Source of the DNA: Marinilabiliales bacterium
Lineage (GTDB): Bacteria; Bacteroidota; Bacteroidia; Bacteroidales; F082
Assembly: GCA_002869365.1 (NCBI GenBank)
Contig: PKTA01000178.1
Coordinates: 1 to 64,000 of the forward strand
Reading direction: 5' to 3'
Length of the DNA: 64,000 nucleotides
The position numbers and the translations under genes were made by a program. Below are positions 18,635 to 27,514 of the stretch, in pieces. Each line of letters begins with the position of its first letter. Position 1 is the stretch's first letter. Below the pieces are notes generated by a model. The model saw only the letters and a list, made by a program, of their open reading frames with translations, was not told the origin of the DNA and ran no database searches.

Positions 18635-19219
18635 ATGTCGTTAAAAATAATTGTTATTGATGATGATTTTTTTGAAAGATCAAGATTAGTTAAGTTATTG
18701 TCTTATTGCGATTCCAAAAAATATAAATTATATGAAAGTGAGCCTGATGATGCCCTTAAATTAATAGAAAATGTACGACCCGATATTATTTTTATAGAAA
18801 TTATTATGAAAAATTATTCGGGTTTCAAGATTATAAAGTCAGTATTTAAGATAGGCTTGCAATCTAGTGTAATTTATGTTCATAATTCTGATAAATACGC
18901 AATAGAATCCATTAGAAATAATGCTTTTGACTATTTAGTTAAACCAGTTAATATCGATGAGTTAAAAAAATGTTTAAAAAGATTTTTAAACCATAATTAC
19001 TCAATCGACAATGGTGATGTGCTTGATATAAGCAATTTGTCTAACAGAGAAATCGAAGTACTTAAACAATTAATTAATGGTTTAAGTTCCAAGGAGATAG
19101 CCCAGAAACTAAATATAAGTATAAATACGGTTAACTCTCACAGAAGTAATTTATTAAAAAAATGTCGTGTTAAAAATGTTGTTGAACTGATGAATAAATC
19201 AAGAAATTTGTTTATTTGA
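18635..19219 (+). CDS. Atypical response regulator with degenerate receiver and LuxR-type HTH
   Basis: A paralogue of the upstream regulator with the same spacing (194 residues). Receiver landmarks can be compared position by position: Asp9/Asp10 are kept (VIDDD) and Lys103 is kept (LVKPVN), but the acceptor position 55 is Glu (IFIEIIM) and position 83, normally Thr/Ser, is His (YVHNS). Such a receiver should not be phosphorylated in the usual way; Glu may mimic the active state. The HTH (LSNREIEVLKQLINGLSSKEIAQ) is intact. It may act constitutively, bind a ligand, or heterodimerise with its neighbour. Confidence 0.85.
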   Translation: MSLKIIVIDDDFFERSRLVKLLSYCDSKKYKLYESEPDDALKLIENVRPDIIFIEIIMKNYSGFKIIKSVFKIGLQSSVIYVHNSDKYAIESIRNNAFDYLVKPVNIDELKKCLKRFLNHNYSIDNGDVLDISNLSNREIEVLKQLINGLSSKEIAQKLNISINTVNSHRSNLLKKCRVKNVVELMNKSRNLFI

Positions 19220-19297
19220 TTTACTTTTTGTTTAACTTGCATACTTAATTCATTTTGGATATTTTTGACATTTTATAACCATTTTATTTATTAAATT

Positions 19298-19582
19298 ATG
19301 GAATTAAATACTCGTTTTATTAAAACTACGCTCATATTAATAACAGTGGGGATTTGGGTAATAGTTTTCCAGAATGCTGGTATTTTTCCGAGTGTTGCGC
19401 CGCAAAAAATAACCTCAGATGATCCCATTGTTGTTACAGGCGAGGTTGATGTAAATAATACTGTCACCGTTAAAGGTCGTGTTAATACAAATATTGAAAG
19501 CATTAATGGATATAGTAAATTTTACAAAGATCCTCGTACTGGTGAGTATTATGTAATTCCTATTACCGACCCATATGAATAA
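19298..19582 (+). CDS. Small membrane-anchored protein, unknown function
   Basis: A 94-residue protein with one N-terminal membrane helix (residues about 9-28, TLILITVGIWVIVFQNAGIF). A short polar domain has two repeating phrases, VVTGEVDVNNTVTVKGRVN, then a tail rich in Tyr and Pro. I recognise no named family; similar short proteins occur in other Bacteroidota as hypothetical proteins. It lies between the paired response regulators and the TPR-HTH sensor, 79 and 75 bp from its neighbours, and could belong to the same regulatory module. That role is inferred from position only. Confidence 0.6.
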   Translation: MELNTRFIKTTLILITVGIWVIVFQNAGIFPSVAPQKITSDDPIVVTGEVDVNNTVTVKGRVNTNIESINGYSKFYKDPRTGEYYVIPITDPYE

Positions 19583-19657
19583 TTTGATTTTTGACTAATT
19601 ATTGTTAATTCTATTTAGTTACATTTGTCCTTTATAATAATAATTATATATTATAAA

Positions 19658-21433
19658 GTGAAAAGGATTATTGTTACGTTTTTAATATTTTCTTGTTCAG
19701 TTGCTTTCGCTTTTAGTCAAGATTCTGTTAGCCAGATAGATACTTCGTTTTTCAATGAAGATAGTCTGGATAAAGTGTATTATTTCTTTGATTTAGCCAA
19801 AAACTTTAAAAATACCAATCTTGACCTGGCCGTTTTTTATAATAAAAAAGCCTTAAAACTTGCTAATAGAATAAAATCGCCAGAAGCTTGCGCTCTGACT
19901 AATGAATTGATGGGTGAATTATTCCAAAAGGGTAATAACCTGCAACCTTCCATTAATTATTATTTAATTAGTGCCCGTATTTATGAGAATAATAATAATT
20001 TAAAAAAATTAGCTGGTGTTTATTCTAAACTTGGAGAACTATACTTTGGAGATAATTTTAATCTCGAGAAATCGCATACCTATTACGATAAAGCTCTTGG
20101 GCTTGGAATAAAAACTGATAATAAAGACTTAATTGCAGAAATTTATAATAGAATAGGAGGGGTGTTTTTCTATCAGGCTAACTACGATGAATCATTGCAA
20201 TACTACTTAAAGGCTTACGATTTATGGGAAACACTAAATAATCAGGAGGGTATTGCAAGATCATTAAACAATATTGGCGAAATTTATCGTAAAAAGAATA
20301 ACCTGATACTTGCTTATGATTATTATAGAAAAAGTTTGGAAATTAATCAAACAATAGGTGCTGTACGTCAAACTGCTGTAAATTATGAAAATATTGGTAT
20401 GATTAAAAGTGCTGAGGGAAATACCGCCGAAGCTTTCGAATACTATCAAAAGAGTTTAAATATATATTCAGAAAATAGTTTTGTTGACGATAAACTTCAA
20501 ATTCTTATCCTAATGGGTAAGGAATACTTGAAAATAAACCTTAACGAAAAAGCATTAAAATATTTTACCGAAGCATATAATGCATCAAAGAAAAATAACG
20601 ATCTCGACAAACAGGCTGAATCCTCACTAGGGTTGAGTAATGTGCTGGAAAAAGTTGGAGATTATAAAAATTCTCTTCATTATTACAGAATTCATTCGCA
20701 AACTAATGATTCTATTGTAGCTAAGCAAAAGATTGACCAGATGGCGATAATGCAAATCAATTTCTTGAATGACCTTAACACTAAAGAGTTGGAAATAAAA
20801 GAAAATCAAATATCTCTTTATGAAAAGCAACAACGCATTGATTTAATTAACTTCCGCTTTATGGTTTTTGTGGTTCTTGTTATTATTATTGCGGCAGTAT
20901 TGATAGTAGTACGACAAAGATTACAGGCTAAGGAAGACAAACTGATAAGACATAAAAACCTTGAATTACATAAAACTCAACAAGAATTAATGCAAACAGA
21001 GTTGAAAAGTAAAGACAGCGATCTTGTAAATTTTGCATTACACCTGATTCAAAAGAATAATTTGTTGAGCCACTTAAAAGAAGACTTAAAAAAACTCGCC
21101 CAAGAAACTGATGATGAAACATCAAAGCGCTTGCGAGAATTAATAATGCATCTTAAACAAAGTTTGCAGTTGGATAAAGAAAAGAAAGAATTCCAGAATA
21201 AAGTAGACAGAAACTATGCTGAATTTTTTTCCAGGCTTAAAAATAAATATCCCTCACTCACAAAAAATGAAGAACGCTTATGTGCCATGCTTAGACTAAA
21301 CCTAAGTTCAAAAGAAATTGCCTCTCTTAATAATACTTCTGTAAAAGCAGTGGAAATGGGAAGATACCGACTGCGAAAAAAATGCGGAATTGAAAATAAC
21401 CAGGAATTATCTGCATTCTTAAATATGATTTAA
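19658..21433 (+). CDS. Membrane-tethered TPR sensor with C-terminal LuxR-like HTH
   Basis: The track starts at a TTG (19625), but the in-frame GTG at 19658 begins a good signal peptide (VKRIIVTFLIFSCSVAFAFSQ), so it is preferred (591 residues). The order is: signal peptide; about eight tetratricopeptide repeats (about 40-350, for example YDESLQYYLKAYDLWE) expected in the periplasm; a short coiled coil; one membrane helix (about 395-418, FMVFVVLVIIIAAVLIVV); a cytoplasmic coiled coil; then a GerE-like HTH near the C-terminus (LSSKEIASLNNTSVKAVEMG). This layout is common in Bacteroidota and looks like a one-component transmembrane regulator. Its targets are unknown; the regulator pair upstream and the sigma factor downstream are candidates. 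Confidence 0.8.
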   Translation: MKRIIVTFLIFSCSVAFAFSQDSVSQIDTSFFNEDSLDKVYYFFDLAKNFKNTNLDLAVFYNKKALKLANRIKSPEACALTNELMGELFQKGNNLQPSINYYLISARIYENNNNLKKLAGVYSKLGELYFGDNFNLEKSHTYYDKALGLGIKTDNKDLIAEIYNRIGGVFFYQANYDESLQYYLKAYDLWETLNNQEGIARSLNNIGEIYRKKNNLILAYDYYRKSLEINQTIGAVRQTAVNYENIGMIKSAEGNTAEAFEYYQKSLNIYSENSFVDDKLQILILMGKEYLKINLNEKALKYFTEAYNASKKNNDLDKQAESSLGLSNVLEKVGDYKNSLHYYRIHSQTNDSIVAKQKIDQMAIMQINFLNDLNTKELEIKENQISLYEKQQRIDLINFRFMVFVVLVIIIAAVLIVVRQRLQAKEDKLIRHKNLELHKTQQELMQTELKSKDSDLVNFALHLIQKNNLLSHLKEDLKKLAQETDDETSKRLRELIMHLKQSLQLDKEKKEFQNKVDRNYAEFFSRLKNKYPSLTKNEERLCAMLRLNLSSKEIASLNNTSVKAVEMGRYRLRKKCGIENNQELSAFLNMI

Positions 21434-21564
21434 TATACTTGTAGAAGCATATAAAATAACAATTATATTATAATCAATGTATTAGGATTATATATGTAGA
21501 GGTCGATAAGTTTTGAAATTCTGTAAGTATTCATTATGTAGTAGTCTTGTAGAAGTAAATTTAA

Positions 21565-21594
21565 TTGTTAATTAATTCTAAAAATATATGTTTG
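21565..21594 (+). promoter_or_regulatory. Probable promoter of the ECF sigma gene
   Basis: TTG at 21565 and TATGTTTG at 21587-21594 fit the -33/-7 elements with 19 nt between. The start codon follows 27 bp later. Confidence 0.5.
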
Positions 21595-21621
21595 TACCGG
21601 ATTTAACCAAATCGAATAATA

Positions 21622-22209
21622 ATGAGAGGAAAAGTTACTTTACAACCAGAGGAGTTAATTAAGGGATGCATTCAAGGTAATCGCCAGGCACAGAACAATT
21701 TTTACAATAAATATTCATCCTTACTATTTGGAATCACTTTGAGATATGCCAAAAACCGTACTGATGCCGAAGATATATTGCAGGAAAGTTTTATTAAAAT
21801 TTTCAAATATTTAAAAGATTTTCGGGCTGATGGAGCATTGGAAGGATGGATGCGACGAATCATTGTTACTACCGCATTTAATTTTTATAAAAGAAAATCT
21901 CACATAAATAGTAATATTGAACCCGAACATGTTAGAATTCCTATTACCGGTGATAACGAAGTAGTATCAAAAATGTCGCATGATGAATTATTAGATATTA
22001 TTAATGGTTTACCAAACGGTTATCGCATGGTTTTTAATATGAATACTTTCGAAGGATACTCACATAAGGAGATAGGGGAAATGATGAATATTTCAGTTAA
22101 TACTTCTAAATCACAACTTTCAAGAGCAAAATCATCACTTCAGAAAACAATTACTACTTTATTTCAAGTTGAAGAACAAAAGATACACCATTCAATGGTG
22201 GCATGTTAA
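21622..22209 (+). CDS. ECF-type RNA polymerase sigma factor
   Basis: A 195-residue extracytoplasmic-function sigma factor. Region 2 (about residues 25-90) contains YAKNRTDAEDILQESFIKIF and the -10-recognising GWMRRIIVTTAFNFYKRK. Region 4 (about 128-180) contains LPNGYRMVFNMNTFEGYSHKEIGEMM, the HTH for the -35 element. No anti-sigma factor follows; the next gene, 27 bp on, encodes a large T9SS-exported protein, which could be its target or simply a co-transcribed gene. Similar sigma genes are abundant in Bacteroidota and their regulons cannot be inferred from sequence alone. Confidence 0.9.
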   Translation: MRGKVTLQPEELIKGCIQGNRQAQNNFYNKYSSLLFGITLRYAKNRTDAEDILQESFIKIFKYLKDFRADGALEGWMRRIIVTTAFNFYKRKSHINSNIEPEHVRIPITGDNEVVSKMSHDELLDIINGLPNGYRMVFNMNTFEGYSHKEIGEMMNISVNTSKSQLSRAKSSLQKTITTLFQVEEQKIHHSMVAC

Positions 22210-22236
22210 AATAAAAATTAATTAAAGCTTTATACT

Positions 22237-24252
22237 ATGAAAAAAATTTACTTATTGGCAATTATGCTTTTTACGGGATTATTAAGTTATTCCCAAATTT
22301 TAGTGGAAGAGGACTTCAGTTCTGGTCAGATGCCGCCAGCTGGATGGACTATTGACGGATACAATAGCCAATGGACTAATGACGACAGCAATATGGCTGG
22401 AGGTAATGCTCCTGAAGCACATTTTCTATACACTAGTTCTGTTGGAGTTTCACGCTTGGTTTCTCCACAAGTTGACTTAACAGGTCAGACGTCGGTTACA
22501 TTACGTTTCAAACATTATTTCGATAATTACAGCGGTACAGATCCAAAAGTTGGCGTTGCAACCCGTTCTGGTGGTGGCGATTGGAATATTGCTTGGGAGG
22601 TTGGTCCTACAGGAGATATAGGCCCCGAAACACAACTTCTGGAAATTGATAATTCCGACGTTGGAGCAGCAGATTTTCAATTTTGCATTTATATCGATGG
22701 TGACTTTTATAATATGGATAACTGGTATATCGACGATATTAACTTATATATACCTTATAATCTTGATGCAGAACTTTCTTCTATTAATTCATCAGTTTAC
22801 ACAAGCGGACCAACTGAAGTTACTGGTACTGTTTCTAATTTTAGCCAGAGTTTTATAGTGTCGCTTGATATTAATTGGCAGGTTGCTGATGGTCCGGTAA
22901 ACGAAACTAGTATTGTTGGCCTTGCAATTGGAACAGGTGATTCATATGATTTTGTATGTGATCAATTATTCGATTTTCCTATTGGATCTTACGATTTAAA
23001 TGTTTGGATAGCAGGCGTTAATGGTGGCGATGACGATTTTGAAGGAAATAACTCTCTCACTAAAACAATAAATGTAGTAAGTAATACTACTGACAGAACC
23101 CCTTGTCTTGAAGAGTTTACAAGTTCAACTTGTGCACCTTGTGCATCATTTAACTCAAGTTTTGTACCTTGGTGTGAAACTAATGCCGATGATATTGCAC
23201 TTGTTAAATATCAAATGAGTTGGCCTGGAGCAGGCGATCCTTATTATACTGAAGAAGGTGGTGTTAGAAGAGGTTATTACGGAGTTTCCTGGGTGCCATG
23301 GTTAGTTGCTGATGGTAGTCAAATTGAAACAAGCATGGCAGATGTAAATAGTTTCTTTAATGAGTCATTAGCTAATCCTTCTTTTGTAAGTTTGGTTAGT
23401 TCACATAGCGTCACAGGTACTACGATTGACATTAATGCCACTGTTCTCCCTTTTGCTGACTTAACAGGAAGTAAAGTTCATATTATAGTTTTTGAAAATC
23501 TTACTACAGGTAATGTTGCTACAAATGGCGAAACCGAATTCGAAAACGTAATGATGAAAATGGTTCCCAATGCTAATGGAAATTCAGTTGATTTTATTGA
23601 CCGTGAGCCTGTTACATTTACTGAGCAAGTTGATCTTGCCGGTACTAATGTTGAGGAATTTGATGATCTTGGTGTTATTATAATTGTTCAGGATTATACC
23701 AGTGCTTCCGTTTATCAGTCAGGATATAGTTTAGAAAATGCAGTATATTCAACTGAAGCCAGATTAGATGCTGTTAATGTAGATGGTGAAATTATGCCAG
23801 ATTTCGATTCAGATGTATTCGAATATAATATCGAACTTCCTGAGGGTACAACAGAAGTTCCTGCTATTGAAGGAGTTCCTTATGAATCAAATGAAACTGT
23901 TGTAGTAGTACCTGCTACTGAATTACCTGGAACTACAATAATCGACGTATATGCAGAAGATTTATCTACTCATGTTCGTTATACATTTAATTATACTGTT
24001 GCTGTTGGTGTTGATGAGATTGCTAATTCAAAAATCAAACTTTATCCAAATCCAAGTAACGGACAGTTCTATATAGGTGGACTAGAAGGTGATGCAGATG
24101 TAAGTGTTTTCAATGTATCAGGTAAAAAACTTCATGAGTTCGAAAATATCAATGGCAAAATTGATGTATCCGATTTAGTTAATGGTATATATTTTATTCA
24201 AATAACTTCAGAAAAAGGTATTGTAAGCAAGCGTTTTACAATTAATAAATAA
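22237..24252 (+). CDS. T9SS-exported Omp28-like protein with thioredoxin-like segment
   Basis: A 671-residue exported protein. It has a signal peptide (1-19), an N-terminal jelly-roll-like domain (about 20-170, SSGQMPPAGWTIDGYNSQW and WYIDDINLY, as in MAM/choice-of-anchor domains) and a CARDB-like beta domain (about 180-280). An Omp28-type thioredoxin-like region follows (about 288-470) with FTSSTCAPCASF, a CxxC pair, then a T9SS type A sorting domain (last 75 residues, KLYPNPSNGQFYI to SKRFTINK). It should be moved across the outer membrane and anchored or released. The CAPC pair suggests redox activity, but surface Omp28 proteins are uncharacterised. It is followed by a strong terminator. 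Confidence 0.85.
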   Translation: MKKIYLLAIMLFTGLLSYSQILVEEDFSSGQMPPAGWTIDGYNSQWTNDDSNMAGGNAPEAHFLYTSSVGVSRLVSPQVDLTGQTSVTLRFKHYFDNYSGTDPKVGVATRSGGGDWNIAWEVGPTGDIGPETQLLEIDNSDVGAADFQFCIYIDGDFYNMDNWYIDDINLYIPYNLDAELSSINSSVYTSGPTEVTGTVSNFSQSFIVSLDINWQVADGPVNETSIVGLAIGTGDSYDFVCDQLFDFPIGSYDLNVWIAGVNGGDDDFEGNNSLTKTINVVSNTTDRTPCLEEFTSSTCAPCASFNSSFVPWCETNADDIALVKYQMSWPGAGDPYYTEEGGVRRGYYGVSWVPWLVADGSQIETSMADVNSFFNESLANPSFVSLVSSHSVTGTTIDINATVLPFADLTGSKVHIIVFENLTTGNVATNGETEFENVMMKMVPNANGNSVDFIDREPVTFTEQVDLAGTNVEEFDDLGVIIIVQDYTSASVYQSGYSLENAVYSTEARLDAVNVDGEIMPDFDSDVFEYNIELPEGTTEVPAIEGVPYESNETVVVVPATELPGTTIIDVYAEDLSTHVRYTFNYTVAVGVDEIANSKIKLYPNPSNGQFYIGGLEGDADVSVFNVSGKKLHEFENINGKIDVSDLVNGIYFIQITSEKGIVSKRFTINK

Positions 24253-24270
24253 ATTTTTTTTGAGTGTAAT

Positions 24271-24306
24271 AAAAGCCGTCTTGCCATTGGTAAGGCGGCT
24301 TTTTTT
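24271..24306 (+). terminator. Terminator after the Omp28-like gene
   Basis: The nearly perfect stem AAAAGCCGTCTTGCC/GGTAAGGCGGCTTTT has a 3-nt loop and is followed by a T run. It starts 18 bp after the stop. Confidence 0.88.
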
Positions 24307-24360
24307 ATTAAAATTTGTGAATGAAAATTTTAAAATGGCTATTATTGCATTAAGATTAGG

Positions 24361-24368
24361 TACTTTTG
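24361..24368 (+). promoter_or_regulatory. -7 element before the nucleotidyltransferase gene
   Basis: TACTTTTG matches TAnnTTTG and lies 43 bp before the start. The nearest TTG upstream is too close for a normal -33. Confidence 0.35.
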
Positions 24369-24411
24369 CAAAATCTTAAAATCTAATTATTATTAAAATG
24401 CTATTTCGTTT

Positions 24412-25308
24412 ATGAAGCCTACTTTGTTAATATTAGCTGCCGGAATTGGAAGTCGTTATGGGGGAGTAAAACAGATGGATCAAATTGGTCCTTCGGGTGA
24501 AAGTATTATTGATTACTCTGTTTACGATGCCATTAGGGCCGGTTTTGAAAAAGTTGTGTTTGTTTTGAATCCAAAAATTATCGATGATTTCAAAGATGTT
24601 TATGAGAAAAGATTAGAGGGGAAAATTGAAGCAGAGTACATTTTGCAGGAATTGTCAAATATTCCTGATGGAGTGGATTATAATAAGGATAGAGTTAAAC
24701 CATGGGGAACAGCCCATGCTGTAATGGTGGCTAAGAATTACATTAATGAGCCTTTTGCAGTTATAAATGCCGATGATTTCTACGGGAAAGAAGCTTATAA
24801 GGTAATGTCGGATTATCTAAGTCAACTTAATAACAAATCCACCGACTATTCTATGGTTGGTTACCGACTTAAAAATACATTATCTGAAAATGGAAGTGTT
24901 TCACGGGGAATTTGTAGTTTGGAAAGTGGGGCATTAAGCGATGTGGTGGAAAGAACAAAAATCTATCAGGAAAACTCAAAAATTATTTTTGAAGAAGATG
25001 GTAATAAAAATGAAATTTCAGGTGAATCGATAGTCTCCATGAACTTTTGGGGCTTTTCTCCAAAGTTTTTCGTTCAGATGGAAGAAGATTTTAGGAAATT
25101 TATAATCCATAATGCAAATAACCTCAAGGCTGAGTTTTATATTCCTTTTGTAGTAAATAATTTAATAGTATCAAAAGAAGCAAAAGTAAAAGTGCTTACT
25201 AGTGAATCTTCATGGTTTGGAGTAACTTATAAAGAAGATAAAGAAGAAACAATAAAACGAATAAAAAGTCTTGTTAAAGAAGGAACATATCCTTCAAAAC
25301 TTTGGTAA
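24412..25308 (+). CDS. Sugar-phosphate nucleotidyltransferase-family protein
   Basis: A 298-residue NTP-transferase (GlmU/RmlA N-terminal fold). The signature LAAGIGSRYGGVKQMD corresponds to the GxGTRxxxxTxxxPK nucleotide-binding loop, and FAVINADDFYG (about residue 118) provides the metal-binding Asp. There is no left-handed beta-helix, so it would only activate the sugar phosphate. The family is common in Bacteroidota, often with a kinase-like partner that is missing here. Its sugar is unknown. The downstream coiled-coil gene follows after 12 bp and is likely in the same transcript. Confidence 0.8.
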   Translation: MKPTLLILAAGIGSRYGGVKQMDQIGPSGESIIDYSVYDAIRAGFEKVVFVLNPKIIDDFKDVYEKRLEGKIEAEYILQELSNIPDGVDYNKDRVKPWGTAHAVMVAKNYINEPFAVINADDFYGKEAYKVMSDYLSQLNNKSTDYSMVGYRLKNTLSENGSVSRGICSLESGALSDVVERTKIYQENSKIIFEEDGNKNEISGESIVSMNFWGFSPKFFVQMEEDFRKFIIHNANNLKAEFYIPFVVNNLIVSKEAKVKVLTSESSWFGVTYKEDKEETIKRIKSLVKEGTYPSKLW

Positions 25309-25320
25309 TAAAAAAATAAA

Positions 25321-26295
25321 ATGAAAACAATAATTTATACAACAGCATTCACTCTTTTATTGATCGTAAGCGGAACTTTAAATGCGCAAATTCGTTCCAA
25401 AGGAAGTGACAAAGTTCATACAAAAGAAAAAAAAGTTGTTAATAGTAACAGAAAAGCCGACCTGGTTTCTTATAAGAACAACATGTTCATTATTGATAAT
25501 GCCTACAAATCTAATGATACTAATAAAGTTATTTTAGGTGTAAATAATATTAAGTTATTGGCAAATAATGAACTCGATCGGGCAAATAATAATCTTATTG
25601 ATTTATATGCTATCGGTTCAAAATCGAATAACATAAGCAAACAAATACAAAATCTGGAGAAAAGAATTAAAATGATGCAACAGCGTTATCGAATTTTCTC
25701 ACAAGCTAAACTTGATATGGATCCAACTTCCAAAACTTCTATTAATGCTTACAGATCCATGAAGCAATTTGTTGAGTATATGGAGCAAAATTACAATGAA
25801 TTTGATTCAGGAAATCAGGACAATAATCAAAATAAATCTACACCTGCTGATGTAGATATTAAACTTGACAGAACTGTTGATGGAGGTATGATAAGTTCGA
25901 AGTCTTCAAATACCAAGAGTAATAGAAATAATGAAATTAAAAATCCAGAGATAAAAAAATATATTGATAAACAAAGGCTTAACATTTCTGGAATTAGTAA
26001 GAAATCACGTGAATTAGTTAAGAGTTTATCTGAAAAAGATTTAGCCGCGGCAAACAAAATTAAGCAAAAGATAACTGTTGATATGCAGAAAACTATGGAG
26101 TTCGATAAATCAATGTCGCAGCGTATCGACAAAGGCGAGTTTAAAGATTTAGAATTAAATAACTCTCAACTTAAAATGACCATCCAAGACGAAGAAAAGT
26201 TGATTGAAGAATTTAAAAAATTAAATTTTCCAAAGGACAACAGTAGAATCATGTCTGTAATAAACGATTTTAACAGACTTAAAAGGTATTTATAG
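25321..26295 (+). CDS. Exported coiled-coil protein, unknown function
   Basis: A 324-residue protein with a signal peptide (MKTIIYTTAFTLLLIVSGTLNAQ) and no lipobox. The mature protein is Asn/Lys/Ser-rich and mainly helical. A first helical region (about 35-160) includes ISKQIQNLEKRIKMMQQRYR, then a Ser/Asn-rich linker (about 165-220), then a second helical part (about 225-324) with QLKMTIQDEEKLIEEFKKL. I do not recognise a family. It lies between the nucleotidyltransferase and the acyltransferase, on the same strand. A periplasmic structural or chaperone-like role would fit but is not shown. Confidence 0.6.
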   Translation: MKTIIYTTAFTLLLIVSGTLNAQIRSKGSDKVHTKEKKVVNSNRKADLVSYKNNMFIIDNAYKSNDTNKVILGVNNIKLLANNELDRANNNLIDLYAIGSKSNNISKQIQNLEKRIKMMQQRYRIFSQAKLDMDPTSKTSINAYRSMKQFVEYMEQNYNEFDSGNQDNNQNKSTPADVDIKLDRTVDGGMISSKSSNTKSNRNNEIKNPEIKKYIDKQRLNISGISKKSRELVKSLSEKDLAAANKIKQKITVDMQKTMEFDKSMSQRIDKGEFKDLELNNSQLKMTIQDEEKLIEEFKKLNFPKDNSRIMSVINDFNRLKRYL

Positions 26296-26341
26296 CAGAT
26301 ATTCAAATTTCTTTAATATCTTTATACTTCAAATTTAATTT

Positions 26342-27472
26342 ATGCAAGAAGATAATTTCGACTTAATAAGGCCTTATAATAATAAGGAAGTGCGTGAAGC
26401 AATACCGCGAATTATTAATGATTCGGGATTTAAACCGATGATGAATTTTCTTTTTGATGAAGATGAACAACGAACTGTTACAGAGGCACTCAAGAGATCC
26501 ACTAATGTTAAAGACTTTCAGAAAAACTTTACTCTTCCCTGTATAAAAACTGTTGTTGAAAAAACCTCAGATGAAACTACATGCTCTGGTTTGGATAAAT
26601 TAAAAAATGATAAATCCTATCTTTTTATTGCTAACCACAGAGACATTGCATTGGATTCCTCTATTCTTGGAATGCACATGATCAATAATAATTTTACTCC
26701 TCCTGCAATGACCTGGGGTAGTAACTTAGAATTATCACAGTTTATAGTAGATTTGGGTAAGTGTAATCAAATGATTACTGTTTTCAGAGATGGTAGCCCA
26801 AAAGAGATTTTAAGAAACTCAAAACGCTTATCCCAGTTTATTAATAATATGATTTCTTCAGGTGAGCGATCAGTATGGATTGCTCAAAGTAAGGGAAGAA
26901 CAAAAGATGGAAGAGACCATGTTGATGCCAGTATTCTGAAAATGCTAATACTTTCAGGAGTAAATAATGCAAAACAGGCGCTTAAAAATTTAAATCTTAT
27001 TCCGGTTACTATATCATATGAACTAGAACCTTGCGGTGCTATGAAAGTCAGGGAAGTATTCCTGTCGAAGCAGGAAGGTGCTTATGTGAAAGAAGAAAAT
27101 GAAGACCTTCAAAGTATTTTAGGTGGTTTTGTGATGAATAAAGGTCGTATACATGTGGATATTGGCAGACCTATAAATCATTTTATTGACGAATTGGATG
27201 ATTCACTAACTAATAATGAGACAGTTAGTGAAGTGGCTTCTATTATCGATAAAGAAACTCATAAGAATTATAAATTGTGGCCAACAAATTATCTGGCATA
27301 TGATTATCTGGAAAAAACCGACAGATTCAAAGAATATTACAATGATAAAACCAGAGAAGATCTTGAAACACGCTGCCAGGCAATTTTTTCTATCATAGAT
27401 GATGATAAGGAAATGCTTAGAAATCTGTTTTATCAAATGTATGCAAACCCGGTTTACAGTAAATTAAAATAA
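26342..27472 (+). CDS. Lysophosphatidate-type (PlsC-like) acyltransferase
   Basis: A 376-residue glycerol-3-phosphate acyltransferase-fold protein. The acceptor motif is IANHRDIALDS (about residue 99), which places five rather than four residues between His and the second Asp. This NHRDI form recurs in a Bacteroidota clade annotated as 1-acyl-glycerol-3-phosphate acyltransferases. The second motif is IAQSKGRTKDGRDHVD (about 179), and there is a long charged C-terminal part. It could acylate lysophosphatidate or another envelope lipid; relatives also occur in aryl-polyene/flexirubin clusters, and such a gene trio begins 1.1 kb downstream. Its true acceptor is unknown. Confidence 0.75.
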   Translation: MQEDNFDLIRPYNNKEVREAIPRIINDSGFKPMMNFLFDEDEQRTVTEALKRSTNVKDFQKNFTLPCIKTVVEKTSDETTCSGLDKLKNDKSYLFIANHRDIALDSSILGMHMINNNFTPPAMTWGSNLELSQFIVDLGKCNQMITVFRDGSPKEILRNSKRLSQFINNMISSGERSVWIAQSKGRTKDGRDHVDASILKMLILSGVNNAKQALKNLNLIPVTISYELEPCGAMKVREVFLSKQEGAYVKEENEDLQSILGGFVMNKGRIHVDIGRPINHFIDELDDSLTNNETVSEVASIIDKETHKNYKLWPTNYLAYDYLEKTDRFKEYYNDKTREDLETRCQAIFSIIDDDKEMLRNLFYQMYANPVYSKLK

Positions 27473-27514
27473 GGTTTTACAATATTGATCGACTAATGTT
27501 TAAAATTTAAGAAC

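Noticed and set aside
19625-19657. TTG start of the TPR-HTH gene given by the ORF track
   Set aside because: The first 11 residues (MSFIIIIIYYK) spoil the signal peptide; GTG at 19658 gives a normal one.
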